64,000 nucleotides of DNA from Roseomonas sp. GC11 (GCF_024437745.1 NZ_JANFNY010000007.1:24321-88320), one strand, 5' to 3'; positions 45,771-55,048 are shown, counted from the first letter of the stretch. Translations and numbers: made by a program. Notes: generated from the sequence alone by a model not told the origin.

Positions 45771-45812
45771 CTTCTTTTTCTGGAGAAAAAGAAGCAAAAA
45801 GACTTTTTTCAG
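45771..45812. terminator. A/T-rich hairpin element (copy 4)
   Basis: CTTCTTTTTC (45771-45780) TGGA GAAAAAGAAG (45785-45794) then CAAAAAGACTTTTTTCAG. It lies between the stop of the cytosine-deaminase-like gene and the start of the flavoprotein gene, both on the minus strand. Confidence 0.7.
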
Positions 45813-45818
45813 TTTGAG

Positions 45819-47015
45819 TCAGGGCGTGGGGAGCAGCGCCGCGCCATCGCGGGCCACCGGTCGGCCGCGCTTCAGCACCAGTTGGCGGGGCGGGTGGGAG
45901 ACCACGGCTTCCGCCAGGCTCTCGCCCGGCACCAGCACGAGATCGGCGTTGCAGCCGACGGAAAGGCCGTAGCCTTCGAAGCCCATCACGGCGGCGCCGC
46001 CCCGCGTGCAGACATCGAGCGCCATCTCCACCTCGTCATCGCGGCGGAAATTGTTGCGCAGGCCCAGCAGCATGGCGCGCTCCAGCATGTCGGCATTGCC
46101 ATAGGGGCCCCAGGTGTCGCGGATGCCGTCGGAGCCGGAACAGACCCGGATGCCGCGCGCCCGCAGCCGCGCGATGGGCGGCACCGGGCGGCTGGCGGAG
46201 CCGGTGGTCATGATGGCGATGTCCAGCTCCGCGATCTGGTCCAGCAGGCGCTCCACCATCGCCGTATCGGCATCGCCCAGGCAGAAGGCGTGGCTGATCG
46301 TCACCCGCCCGCGCAGGCCGAGCGCGCGCGTCCGCTCGGCGATCAGCTCCGTGCTGAAGGCGCCGAGCAGGCCGGGCTCGTGCAGGTGGATATCCACCGG
46401 CTTGCCGAAACGCTCGGCCAGATCAAAGACGATGTCGAGATGCCCCTTCGGGTCGCGGTCTATGGCGCAGGGGTCGAGCCCGCCCACGCCATCGGCGCCG
46501 AGGCGCATCGCCTCCTCCAGCATCGCCGCCACGCCGGGGCGGATCATCAGCCCCGATTGCGGGAAAGCGATGATCTCGATGTCCATGCTCTCCGCATAGG
46601 CGGCGCGGGTGGCCAGCACCCCCTCCATCCCGGCCAGCCCCACCGCATCGTCGATATCGACATGGGTGCGGATCTGCGTCGTGCCGTGGCTGAGCGACTG
46701 CACCACCTGCCGCGCCGATTGCCGCGCCGGGTCGATGCCCCATTCCCGCTTCAGCCGCCGCTCCGTCTCGATCTTGTCGGCCAGCGCGGGGCCGGCCTGG
46801 TGCGGCCGCCAGCCCATGCCGAGCAGCGATTTGTCGAGATGCGTATGCGCCTCGACCAGGCCCGGGATGGCCAGCGCGCCACGGCCCTCCTCCACCACGG
46901 CGCCCGGCGCCTCCAGCCCCGGCCCGATGGCGGCGATGATGCCGCCGCGGATCAGCATGTCGGTGGCCGGGCCGCCCATCGGGCGGATATCGCGCAGCAG
47001 CAGCGCCTGGGTCAT
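45819..47015 (-). CDS. Amidohydrolase-superfamily deaminase (cytosine deaminase / AtzC-like)
   Basis: A 398-residue metal hydrolase: PGLVEAHTHLDKSLLG with the HxH ligands, TQIRTHVDIDDAVGL, DIHLHEPG, TISHAFCLG and CSGSDGIRDTWGPYG with the metal aspartate. These are signatures of the cytosine deaminase and isopropylammelide hydrolase group. GGAGGAAG precedes ATG 47015. It is divergent from the flavin reductase gene and followed by a hairpin element. A role in opening or deaminating N-heterocycles would complement the enzyme at 2969. Confidence 0.92.
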   Translation of the reverse strand: MTQALLLRDIRPMGGPATDMLIRGGIIAAIGPGLEAPGAVVEEGRGALAIPGLVEAHTHLDKSLLGMGWRPHQAGPALADKIETERRLKREWGIDPARQSARQVVQSLSHGTTQIRTHVDIDDAVGLAGMEGVLATRAAYAESMDIEIIAFPQSGLMIRPGVAAMLEEAMRLGADGVGGLDPCAIDRDPKGHLDIVFDLAERFGKPVDIHLHEPGLLGAFSTELIAERTRALGLRGRVTISHAFCLGDADTAMVERLLDQIAELDIAIMTTGSASRPVPPIARLRARGIRVCSGSDGIRDTWGPYGNADMLERAMLLGLRNNFRRDDEVEMALDVCTRGGAAVMGFEGYGLSVGCNADLVLVPGESLAEAVVSHPPRQLVLKRGRPVARDGAALLPTP

Positions 47016-47134
47016 GGGCTTCCTCCGCTCCAGGGGGTGGCCGCCCCGGATGGACGGGGAGAAGGCCCGACACTATACGAAATATCCCGCAAGACCAGCC
47101 GCCGGCCGGAAAAGCACCGGAAGAAGGACAGCGC

Positions 47135-47797
47135 ATGACCGACAGCACCGGTTTCGACTTCGCCCGGCTCTCGGCGCGGGAGCGCTACAAGATCCTCATC
47201 GGCACCGTCATCCCGCGCCCCATCGCCTGGGTGACGACGCGGGACGCCGCCGGGCGCGCCAATGCGGCGCCCTACAGCTTCTTCAACTGTCTTTCGGCGG
47301 ACCCGGCCATCGTCGCCCTCGGCATCGAGTTCCGCCCCGATGGGGCGCCCAAGGACACGGCGCGCAACATCCGCGACACCGGGTGCTTCACCGTCAACAT
47401 CGTCTCGGATGCGCTGGCGGAGGCGATGAACGTCACCGCCACGCCCTTCGGCGCGGGGGTGGATGAGTTGGAAAAGGCAGGGCTGGCCACGGCGCCAGGG
47501 CTGGCCGTCTCCGCCCCGCGCATCCTGGCCGCGCCGGCGGCGCTGGAATGCCGGTTGCACTCCTTTCTCGCCATCAGCGCCTCGCGCGAGATCGTGCTGG
47601 GCGAGGTCGTCTATGCCCATATCCGCAGCGATGCGGTGGATGAGCGCCTGCATGTCGATCCGGCGGTGATCGACGCGCTGGGCCGCATGGGCGGGCAGGG
47701 CTATGCCAGGACGCGCGAGCGGTTTGACCTGCCGACCATGAGCGTGGCGCAGTTCGAGGGGGGGGCGCCCCCCCCCCACCCCCGCCGGGGGAACTGA
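47135..47797 (+). CDS. Flavin reductase-family protein (FMN-binding split barrel)
   Basis: A 220-residue protein of the flavin reductase/DIM6-NTAB group: YKILIGTVIPRPIAWVTT, NAAPYSFFNCLSADPAIVALGI, KDTARNIRDTGCFTVNIV and VLGEVVYAHI. It may supply reduced FMN to the monooxygenases of this window, although none is adjacent. The last 14 residues (FEGGAPPPHPRRGN) are encoded by a double-hairpin repeat, with the TGA stop in the loop of its second hairpin. The family end is probably nearer SVAQFEG. Confidence 0.9.
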   Translation: MTDSTGFDFARLSARERYKILIGTVIPRPIAWVTTRDAAGRANAAPYSFFNCLSADPAIVALGIEFRPDGAPKDTARNIRDTGCFTVNIVSDALAEAMNVTATPFGAGVDELEKAGLATAPGLAVSAPRILAAPAALECRLHSFLAISASREIVLGEVVYAHIRSDAVDERLHVDPAVIDALGRMGGQGYARTRERFDLPTMSVAQFEGGAPPPHPRRGN

Positions 47798-47805
47798 GTT
47801 CCCCC
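47758..47805. terminator. Tandem-hairpin terminator overlapping a gene end (repeat family, copy 2)
   Basis: First palindrome GGGGGGGGC/GCCCCCCCC (47758-47775); second GGGGGAACT/AGTTCCCCC (47787-47805) with the TGA stop at 47795-47797 at its tip. It lies between convergent genes. In reverse complement it has the same layout as copy 3. Confidence 0.75.
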
Positions 47806-47816
47806 GGGCCCCCGCT

Positions 47817-49160
47817 TCAGGGTTTTTCGGCGTCCACGGCCAGGGCGGCGCGCGCCGCCACCTCCAGCAGGGCGAGGTCGCTGTAGCGCGGGCCGATCAG
47901 CTGCACCCCCACCGGCAGGCCCTGCGGGCCGCGCGTGCAGGGCAGCGCGATGCAGGGCACATGCAGCAGCGTCCACATCGCGTTGAACACCGGGTTGCCG
48001 GGGTCGCGCAGATCGGCCGGCGCCTCGCCCGGCGCGGCGGGGGCCAGCACCGCGTCATACGCCCCGGCCAGCGTGTCGAAGATGCGGCGGCAGCCGGCGG
48101 CCAGGTCATGCGCCTCGCGCAGCGCGGCGGTGGAGAGGTTGCGCGCATTCTCCACGCGGTCACGGAAATCCTGGTGCAGCAGGGCGTGGTGGTGCAGATA
48201 TTCCGGCAGGAAGGCGCCGCGCCCCTCGGAATGCATGATGATCTGCTGCGCCTCGTCCAGGCCGGAGAAGGGGGCGGGCAGCTCCGCCTCCTCCACCACG
48301 GCACCGGCGGCGCGCAGCCGGGCGGCGGCGGTTTCCAGCGCGGCCTGCGTGGCGGGGTCCGCCTTCGCCCAATGCGGCGTCCGGCACAGCGCGATGCGCA
48401 GCGGCCGGCCGGGCGGCGCTGCCGGCACGGGCGGCGCGGGCAGGCGCAGCGCCTCCGCCACCAGGGCGAGGTCGGCCACGCCGCGGCCATACCAGCCGAT
48501 CGTGTCCAGGCTGTGCGAATAGGTCTTGGCGCCGTCGCGGCAGACCAGACCATGCGAGGGCTTCATGGCATAGGCGCCGCAGAAGGAGGCGGGGCGGATG
48601 GTGGAGCCGCCCGTCTGCGTGCCGAAGGCCAGCGGCACCATGCCATCGGCCACCGCCGCCGCCGAGCCGGAGGAGGAGCCGCCCGGCGAATGCGCGCCAT
48701 TATGCGGGTTGCGCGTCAGCGGGCGGCGGCCGGCGGCGGCGAATTCCAGCGTGTCCGTCTTGCCCAGCACCACCGCGCCCTCGCCCCGCGCGATGGCGAC
48801 GCAGGCGGCGTCCTGCGCCGCGATATGGCCCTGGTAGATCGGGGAATTGTGCGTCGTCGGCAGGCCGGCGGCGTCGATCATGTCCTTCACGCCGAGCGGC
48901 AGGCCATGCAGCACGCCGCGCGGCGCGCCACCCAGCATCGCCTTGTCCGCCTCGCGCGCGGCGCGCAGGGCGCCGGCCTCGTCCACATGGTTCCAGGCGC
49001 GCAGGAAAGGCTCGCGATCGGCGATGCGGGCGAGGCAGCCGCGCAGCAGCGCCTCGGCCGAGAGGCTGCCCTCGCGCAGGCGCCGCGCCGCCTCGGCGGC
49101 GCTCAGGCGCCAGGGCTCATCGGCCAGGGCCGTGGGCAGGGGGGGCAGGGCGCCCGCCAT
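47817..49160 (-). CDS. Amidase signature-family amidohydrolase
   Basis: A 447-residue amidase. The Ser-cisSer-Lys triad is visible: lysine in GVKDMIDAAG, and serines in the glycine-serine stretch SPGGSSSGSAAAV and FGTQTGGSTIRPASFCG. Such enzymes hydrolyse carboxamides to acid and ammonia. Homology begins at ATG 49160, sharing one base with the preceding binding-protein stop, so the longer frame from 49271 is not used. Paired with a peptide-type receptor, it may act on an imported amide. Confidence 0.93.
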   Translation of the reverse strand: MAGALPPLPTALADEPWRLSAAEAARRLREGSLSAEALLRGCLARIADREPFLRAWNHVDEAGALRAAREADKAMLGGAPRGVLHGLPLGVKDMIDAAGLPTTHNSPIYQGHIAAQDAACVAIARGEGAVVLGKTDTLEFAAAGRRPLTRNPHNGAHSPGGSSSGSAAAVADGMVPLAFGTQTGGSTIRPASFCGAYAMKPSHGLVCRDGAKTYSHSLDTIGWYGRGVADLALVAEALRLPAPPVPAAPPGRPLRIALCRTPHWAKADPATQAALETAAARLRAAGAVVEEAELPAPFSGLDEAQQIIMHSEGRGAFLPEYLHHHALLHQDFRDRVENARNLSTAALREAHDLAAGCRRIFDTLAGAYDAVLAPAAPGEAPADLRDPGNPVFNAMWTLLHVPCIALPCTRGPQGLPVGVQLIGPRYSDLALLEVAARAALAVDAEKP

Positions 49161-50773
49161 CAGCCGATCCTCACCGGGGTCAGGTCCTGGAACCAGGATT
49201 GCGCCTGGACGAAGCCCTGCACCTTCGGGCTCATCGCGCGCGGGTTGAGGTCGTGCACCACCCAGAGCCACAGCGCCTGGTCGACGATGCGCGTGTGCAG
49301 CGCGGCCAGCAGGCGGTCCTGCTCCGCGCGGGTGAAGGCGGTGCGGGCGGCGGCGACCAGCCGGTCCGCCTCCTCATCCTGCCAGCCGCCCCAGTTATAG
49401 CCGGCGGGCGGGCGGTCCGCCGAGGCGGCGACGCGCAGCAGCGCGATATCCGGGTCCCAGAAGCCCCAGCTGTTGTTGATGCCGGAGATGCCGCGGTTTT
49501 CCGGCGCCGCCGCGCCCATGCGGCGGCGGCCGCGCAGCGCCTCCCACTCCATCACCTCGAAGGTGAGCTCGACGCCGACGGCGCGCAGGCTCTCCTGGAT
49601 GAACTCGTTCATCGGCTGCGGCTGCATCTGCCCCGAGCCGGAGGGCGAGATGATCACCTTCAGCCGCACCGGGTTGCCCGGGCCATAGCCGGCCTGCCGC
49701 AGCAGGGCGCGCGCCGCCTCCGGGTCGTGGCGCAGGCGGAAGGCGGGCTCGCCGAACCAGGGATGGCCGCGATTGACCATGCCCTCCGCCGGCACGGCGA
49801 GGCCGCCCAGCATCTGGCACAGCCCCTCGCGGTCGATGGCGAGGTTGAGCGCCTGCCGCACCCGCACATCGCGCGTCGGCGCATCGGGCAGGGTGCTGAG
49901 CTGGTAGGGCCAGACATGCGGGTAGAGGTTGGTGACGATCTGCATCCCCGCCGCGCGGAGCTGGGGCACGGCATCGGGCGGCGGCGCCTCGATCCAGTCC
50001 GCCTGGCCGGAGAGCAGGGCGGAGACGCGGGTATTGGCATCCGGCACCGTCAGCAGCACCAGCCGGGCGAGGCGCGGCACGCGCTGCGGGTTCCAGTAGG
50101 CCGGGTTGGGCACGAGTTCCGCCCGCTCCCGCGGGACGAGGCGCTCCAGCATCCACGGGCCGGTGCCGGAGGGGCGCTGCGCCACCTTGCTCCAGTCGCG
50201 GCCCATCTCCTCCCAGCGGCGCGGGCCGGAGATGGCGATCATGGCGAGCTGGTAGGGCAGCACGGCATCCGGCTGCTTCGTCACGATCTCCAGCGTCAGC
50301 GCGTCGAGGGCGCGGTAGCTGGCCAGCGAGGCGGTATAGGGCGCGCCCTGCGCCGCCTGCTGCGGGTCGAATTGCGGCGCGTCGCGCTTCAGCAGCTTGT
50401 CGAAATTCCAGGCGATGTCCTCGGCCGTGACGGGGGAGCCGTCATGGAAGCGCACCCCCGGGCGCAGGCGGAAGGTCCAGCGGCGGCGATCCTCCGCATC
50501 CACGCTCCAGTCCTGGGCAAGGCCGGGGCCGACCTGCGCCGCCGTGTCGCCGCGCGAGAGGTCCCAGTTCAGCAGCCCGTCATAGAGCGTCATGCCGATG
50601 AAGCGCTGGCCCTCGGCGCCCTGGCTGGCCTGGCCGGTGGTCAGCGGCAGGTCGGCCAGGGTGGTGGCGAGGCGGAGCACCCCGCCCGGCCCGGCCGCCT
50701 GGGCGGGCAGCCCCGGCAGGGCGGGCAGGGTGCCGGCCAGGGCGGAGAGCATCAGGCTGCGTCGGTTCATCAT
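49160..50773 (-). CDS. ABC transporter substrate-binding protein, DppA/OppA family
   Basis: A 537-residue receptor with signal (MNRRSLMLSALAGTLPALPGLPAQAA) and segments FHDGSPVTAEDIAWNFDKLLKRD, PSGTGPWMLERLVPRERAE, VRVRQALNLAIDREGL and SGSGQMQPQPMNEFIQESL. It is a paralogue of the receptor at 55107-56780; the two share the same block order and an almost identical C-terminus (SPKVQGFVQAQSWFQDLTPV). It is divergent from the transporter at 51069, which probably serves both. AGGGAA precedes the ATG pair at 50773. Confidence 0.93.
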   Translation of the reverse strand: MMNRRSLMLSALAGTLPALPGLPAQAAGPGGVLRLATTLADLPLTTGQASQGAEGQRFIGMTLYDGLLNWDLSRGDTAAQVGPGLAQDWSVDAEDRRRWTFRLRPGVRFHDGSPVTAEDIAWNFDKLLKRDAPQFDPQQAAQGAPYTASLASYRALDALTLEIVTKQPDAVLPYQLAMIAISGPRRWEEMGRDWSKVAQRPSGTGPWMLERLVPRERAELVPNPAYWNPQRVPRLARLVLLTVPDANTRVSALLSGQADWIEAPPPDAVPQLRAAGMQIVTNLYPHVWPYQLSTLPDAPTRDVRVRQALNLAIDREGLCQMLGGLAVPAEGMVNRGHPWFGEPAFRLRHDPEAARALLRQAGYGPGNPVRLKVIISPSGSGQMQPQPMNEFIQESLRAVGVELTFEVMEWEALRGRRRMGAAAPENRGISGINNSWGFWDPDIALLRVAASADRPPAGYNWGGWQDEEADRLVAAARTAFTRAEQDRLLAALHTRIVDQALWLWVVHDLNPRAMSPKVQGFVQAQSWFQDLTPVRIG

Positions 50774-51068
50774 CGGGGTTCCCTGAAAGCGGCGCGAGGC
50801 TGTTCGGGGCGCTGCGGGCGGGGAGGGGGGCCTTGCGCGGGTCAGGGTGGAGCAAGGGGCGTGCCAAGGTTTGCGCATCGCGGGTGTCGCAACCCGGTGC
50901 GGGAATGGAACCATTGGGGCGGGATTTCAGCCCTTTTTATGGGCAATCATGGGTCTTGCCTGGGCATGTCCGGGACGCATCCGGGGTCTTTGCCTTTCAG
51001 GAAGGCAAAATCTGTCCTTCTGGCCCATGGCTTGCATCGCCGGGGGCGAACCCCTGGACGGAGCAAGC
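50774..51068. promoter_or_regulatory. Divergent promoter region with leader hairpin
   Basis: 295 bp between a binding-protein gene (-) and the peptide-type transporter (+). A hairpin TTTGCCTT/AAGGCAAA (50989-50996 with 51002-51009, 5-base loop) lies 60 bases before the plus-strand start. No gene seen. Confidence 0.4.
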
Positions 51069-52124
51069 ATGGCCTCGCCCCAAGCCCTACTGTCCCGCCC
51101 GATGCCGGATCTCGGCGGCCCCGCCCAGCCGCTGCTCTCGGTGCGCGGGCTGACCAAGCATTTCCCCCTCAAGGGCGGGCTGCTCAACCGCGCGCGCGGC
51201 AGCGTGCAGGCGGTGGACGATGTCAGCTTCGACCTGCGCAAGGGCGAGACGCTCGGCATCGTCGGTGAGAGCGGCTGCGGCAAATCCACCACCTCCCGCC
51301 TCATCATGGCCCTGATGCAGCCCACCGCCGGCGAGGTGATCTTCGACGGCCAGAGCGTCGGCCCCGGCGGCCTCACCCTGAAGGAATACCGCCGCCAGGT
51401 GCAGATGGTGTTCCAGGACAGCTACGCCTCGCTGAACCCGCGCCTGACCATCGAGGAATCCATCGCCTTCGCGCCGCAGGTGCATGGCCTGCCGCGCCGC
51501 CCGGCGGTGGAGCGCGCGCAGGAGCTGATGGCCGCCGTCGGGCTGGAGCCGGCGCAGTTCGCCCGCCGCTACCCGCATGAGCTCTCCGGCGGCCAGCGCC
51601 AGCGCATCAACATCGCCCGCGCCCTGGCCCTGCGCCCGCGCCTGATCATCCTGGACGAGCCGGTCTCCGCCCTCGACAAATCGGTCGAGGCGCAGGTGCT
51701 GAACCTGCTGATGGACCTCAAGGAGCAATACGGCCTCACCTACCTCTTCATCAGCCACGACCTGAACGTGGTGCATTATGTCTCGGACCGCGTGCTGGTC
51801 ATGTATCTCGGCCGCGTTGCCGAGTTCGGGCCGGTGGACGCCCTCTATGAGAAGCCGGCGCATCCCTACACCGCCGCGCTGCTGGCCAGCCGCCCCTCGA
51901 TGGACCCGGAGCGGCGGCGCAGTGAGCCGCCGCTCTCGGGCGATCCGCCCAACCCGGTGAACCCGCCCTCCGGCTGCCGTTTCCGCACCCGCTGCGCCCT
52001 GGCGGAGGCGGTCTGCGCCGGCACCGTGCCGCCGCTGGCCGAGGCCGGCCCCGGCCATCGCGCCGCCTGCCTCGTCCACGCCCCCGGCAGCGGCCACAGC
52101 AAGGCCACCGCCCATGCCGCCTGA
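51069..52124 (+). CDS. Oligopeptide-type ABC transporter ATP-binding protein (DppF/OppF-like)
   Basis: A 351-residue ATPase and first gene of the set to 56780. Walker A GESGCGKSTTSRL, Q-loop [30 protein letters not shown], Walker B LIILDEPVSALDKS, switch ISHD and a C-terminal cysteine motif GCRFRTRCALAEAVC are present. The frame is open from 50847, but ATG 51069 with GGAG just upstream starts the homology after a short lead. It overlaps the next ATPase gene by 11 bases. Unusually, the ATPases precede the permeases here, the reverse of the operon at 6605-12077. Confidence 0.93.
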   Translation: MASPQALLSRPMPDLGGPAQPLLSVRGLTKHFPLKGGLLNRARGSVQAVDDVSFDLRKGETLGIVGESGCGKSTTSRLIMALMQPTAGEVIFDGQSVGPGGLTLKEYRRQVQMVFQDSYASLNPRLTIEESIAFAPQVHGLPRRPAVERAQELMAAVGLEPAQFARRYPHELSGGQRQRINIARALALRPRLIILDEPVSALDKSVEAQVLNLLMDLKEQYGLTYLFISHDLNVVHYVSDRVLVMYLGRVAEFGPVDALYEKPAHPYTAALLASRPSMDPERRRSEPPLSGDPPNPVNPPSGCRFRTRCALAEAVCAGTVPPLAEAGPGHRAACLVHAPGSGHSKATAHAA

Positions 52125-53142
52125 CGCCCCCGCCACCCTCGTGGCGCCCGCCGCCGCGACAGCATCGGCCCCCGAACCGCTGGTGCATGTGCGCGGGCTG
52201 AATGTCCGCTTCGTCTCGCGCGAGGCCACCGTCCACGCCGTCAATGGCGTGGATTTCGATCTCGCGCAGAACGAGGCGCTGTGCATCCTGGGCGAGAGCG
52301 GATCGGGCAAATCCGTCACGCTGCGCGCGCTGATGCGGCTGAACCCGCCGAAGAAAACGGTGATGAGCGGCACGCTGCGCGTCGGCGGGCAGGATGTCGT
52401 GGCGGCGCCGGAGAGCGCCATGGCCGATCTGCGCGGCCGCGTCGTCTCCATGATCTTCCAGGAGCCGATGACGGCGCTCGACCCCGTCTTCACCATCGGC
52501 CGGCAGATCGCCGAGACCATCCTGCGCCATGAGGGCACCAGCCGCGCCGAGGCCGACCGCCGCGCGCTGGAACTGCTGGAACTGGTGCAGATCCCCTCCG
52601 CCAGACGCCGCCTCGCCGCCTATCCGCATGAACTCTCCGGCGGGCTGCGCCAGCGCGCGATGATCGCCATCGCCCTCTCCTGCCGCCCGAAGCTGCTGCT
52701 GGCCGATGAGCCGACCACGGCGCTGGACGCCACGGTGCAGATCCAGATTCTCCTGCTTCTGCGTCGCCTGCAGCAGGAACTCGGCATGGGGGTGATTTTC
52801 GTCACCCATGATCTCGGCGTGGCGGGGGAGGTCGCGGACCGCATCGCCGTCATGTATGCCGGGCGCTTCATCGAGGAGGGGCCGGTGGGGGCGCTGATGC
52901 GCGGCCCGCTGCACCCCTATGCGCGCGGGCTGATGGGCGCCACCGTCCATGCCGGGCTGCGCGGCCAGCGCCTGACCACCATCCCCGGCGCGCCACCCGA
53001 CCTGCGCGACCCGCCGCGCGGCTGCGCCTTCGCGCCGCGCTGCCCGCTGGTGGGGGAGGATTGCCTGCCCGCCGTGCCGGCGCTGCGCAGCCCGCTGCCG
53101 GGGCGGCAGGTGCGCTGCCTGCGCGTGGAGGACGCGGCATGA
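52114..53142 (+). CDS. Oligopeptide-type ABC transporter ATP-binding protein (DppD/OppD-like)
   Basis: A 342-residue ATPase: Walker [19 protein letters not shown]-loop [15 protein letters not shown], signature [16 protein letters not shown], Walker [16 protein letters not shown], switch VTHD and [15 protein letters not shown] at the end. The first 20 residues are a low-complexity Ala/Pro leader. Its TGA overlaps the ATG of an 18-codon open frame that bridges to the permease gene. Confidence 0.93.
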   Translation: MPPDAPATLVAPAAATASAPEPLVHVRGLNVRFVSREATVHAVNGVDFDLAQNEALCILGESGSGKSVTLRALMRLNPPKKTVMSGTLRVGGQDVVAAPESAMADLRGRVVSMIFQEPMTALDPVFTIGRQIAETILRHEGTSRAEADRRALELLELVQIPSARRRLAAYPHELSGGLRQRAMIAIALSCRPKLLLADEPTTALDATVQIQILLLLRRLQQELGMGVIFVTHDLGVAGEVADRIAVMYAGRFIEEGPVGALMRGPLHPYARGLMGATVHAGLRGQRLTTIPGAPPDLRDPPRGCAFAPRCPLVGEDCLPAVPALRSPLPGRQVRCLRVEDAA

Positions 53143-53195
53143 CGCAGCACCGCCCCGCCAACGCCATGCCGGCCCATCGCCGCGGAGGCTCCTGA
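53139..53195 (+). other. Bridging mini-ORF, 18 codons
   Basis: Starts in ATGA overlap with the DppD-like stop and ends 3 bases before the DppB-like ATG; GGAGG for that ATG lies inside it (53184-53188). It may keep ribosomes on the message between the two genes. No homology recognised; the peptide itself may be irrelevant. Confidence 0.3.
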
Positions 53196-53198
53196 GCC

Positions 53199-54152
53199 AT
53201 GCTCCTCTACATCCTGCGGCGCGTGCTCTATGCCGTGCCCATCGCGCTGGCCGTCAGCCTGCTCTGTTTCCTGCTGGTGCATATCGCGCCGGGCGACCCG
53301 GTGAACGCCATCGTCCCCGCCGACGCGCCGCAGGCGGTGGTGGAGCAGATCCGCGCCGAATACGGGCTGGACAAGCCGCTGCCGGTGCAGTTTGGCCTCT
53401 GGCTGCTGAAGGTGGTGCAGGGCGATCTCGGCCGCTCCCTCGCCACGGGGCGCGCCGTCACCGAGGATCTCGCCATCGCCGTGCGCAACACGCTGCGCCT
53501 CTCGCTGGTGGCGGCGCTGATCGGCTTCACCTTCGGCACGCTGCTCGGCGCCGTGGCCGGGCTGTTCCGCGGCACCTGGGTGGACCGCCTGGCCGTCGGC
53601 CTCGCCGCCGCCGGTGTCTCCGTGCCGCATTACTGGCTGGGGATGGTGCTGGTCATCCTCTTCAGCGTCCTGATTCCCGCCCTGCCGGCCATGGGCGCGG
53701 GGCCGGGCGGCTCGGGCGACTGGGTGTGGGACATCGCGCATATGCGCCACCTGGTGCTGCCGGCCATCACCCTCAGCGTCATCCCGATGGGCATCGTGAC
53801 GCGCACGCTGCGCGGCATCGTGGCCGAGATCATGAACCAGGACTTCGTCAACACGCTGCGCGGCAAGGGGCTGCGGCGCGGCGGCATCCTGCTGCATGTG
53901 GCCAAGAACGCGGCGCCCGGCACGCTGGCGGTGATGGGGCTGCAGCTCGGCTACCTGATGGGCGGCTCCATCCTGGTGGAGACGGTGTTCTCCTGGCCGG
54001 GCACCGGCTTCCTGCTGAACAGCGCCATCTTCCAGCGCGACATCCCGGTGCTGCAGGGCACCATCCTGGTGCTGGCGCTGTTCTTCGTCACCCTCAACCT
54101 GCTGGTCGACCTGCTGCAGACCGCGCTGGACCCGAGGATCAAGCGGGCATGA
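53199..54152 (+). CDS. Oligopeptide-type ABC transporter permease (DppB-like)
   Basis: A 317-residue inner-membrane protein of normal family length: first membrane segment (LYAVPIALAVSLLCFLLVHI) followed by APGDPVN, LDKPLPVQFGLWL, then the EAA loop GKGLRRGGILLHVAKNAAPG and SILVETVFSWPGTG. GGAGG lies upstream. Unlike the DppB at 9394, it has no N-terminal extension. It overlaps the DppC-like gene by 4 bases. Confidence 0.94.
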   Translation: MLLYILRRVLYAVPIALAVSLLCFLLVHIAPGDPVNAIVPADAPQAVVEQIRAEYGLDKPLPVQFGLWLLKVVQGDLGRSLATGRAVTEDLAIAVRNTLRLSLVAALIGFTFGTLLGAVAGLFRGTWVDRLAVGLAAAGVSVPHYWLGMVLVILFSVLIPALPAMGAGPGGSGDWVWDIAHMRHLVLPAITLSVIPMGIVTRTLRGIVAEIMNQDFVNTLRGKGLRRGGILLHVAKNAAPGTLAVMGLQLGYLMGGSILVETVFSWPGTGFLLNSAIFQRDIPVLQGTILVLALFFVTLNLLVDLLQTALDPRIKRA

Positions 54153-55048
54153 GCACCACCACCTCCCTGGGCGCCAGCCCCGCCGCCGCGCCGCGCCGCC
54201 CGGCCGCCAGCCCCGGCTACTGGCAGGGCGTCTGGCGCCGCCTGCGGCATGACCGGGTGACGCTCGCCTGCGCCGCCGTGCTGCTGCTGATGCTGTTCGC
54301 CATCCTCGCCGCGCCGCTGATCGCCCCGGCCGATCCCTACCAGACCAGCATGATCCGCCGGCTGAAGCCGGTGGGCTTCGGCAACCACCTGCTCGGCACC
54401 GACGAGCTCGGGCGCGACATGCTGACGCGCCTGCTCTATGGCGGGCGGCTCTCCTGGTTCCTCGGCATCACGCCGGTGGTCATCGCCTTCGGCATCGGCG
54501 GCACGCTCGGCATCATCGCGGGCTTCGCCGGCGGCTGGGTGAACATGCTCATCATGCGTGTCACCGATGTGTTCTATGCCTTCCCCTCCGTGCTGCTGGC
54601 GGTGGCCATCAGCGGCGCGCTGGGGGCGGGGGTGTTCAACGCCATCCTGTCGCTGACGCTGGTCTTCATCCCGCAGATCATCCGGGTGGCGGAGAGCACC
54701 ACCACCTCCGTCCGCGCGCTGGACTATGTGGAGGCCGCGCGCGGCTCCGGCGCCGGGGCGCTGACCATCGTGCGCGTGCATGTTCTGCCCAATGTGCTGG
54801 GGCCGATCTTCGTCTATGCCACCAGCCTGATCAGCGTCTCGATGATCATCGCCTCCGGCCTCTCCTTCCTCGGCCTCGGCACCAAGCCGCCGGAGGCCGA
54901 ATGGGGGCTGATGCTGAACACCCTGCGCAGCGCGATCTATTCCCAGCCCGTCATCGCCATGCTGCCCGGCCTGTGCATCTTCGTCACCAGCATGGCCTTC
55001 AACCTGGTCAGCGACGGGCTGCGCGCCGCCATGGATGTGCGCAACTGA
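54149..55048 (+). CDS. Oligopeptide-type ABC transporter permease (DppC-like)
   Basis: A 299-residue permease: a 35-residue cytoplasmic lead rich in Ala/Pro, first membrane segment (LACAAVLLLMLFAILAAPLI), HLLGTDELGRDMLTRLLYGGR, EAA-type loop ARGSGAGALTIVRVHVLPNVLG, and LSFLGLGTKPPEAEWGLML near the end. ATG 54149 is the ATGA overlap with the DppB stop; a longer frame from 53726 is a shadow. Confidence 0.94.
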   Translation: MSTTTSLGASPAAAPRRPAASPGYWQGVWRRLRHDRVTLACAAVLLLMLFAILAAPLIAPADPYQTSMIRRLKPVGFGNHLLGTDELGRDMLTRLLYGGRLSWFLGITPVVIAFGIGGTLGIIAGFAGGWVNMLIMRVTDVFYAFPSVLLAVAISGALGAGVFNAILSLTLVFIPQIIRVAESTTTSVRALDYVEAARGSGAGALTIVRVHVLPNVLGPIFVYATSLISVSMIIASGLSFLGLGTKPPEAEWGLMLNTLRSAIYSQPVIAMLPGLCIFVTSMAFNLVSDGLRAAMDVRN

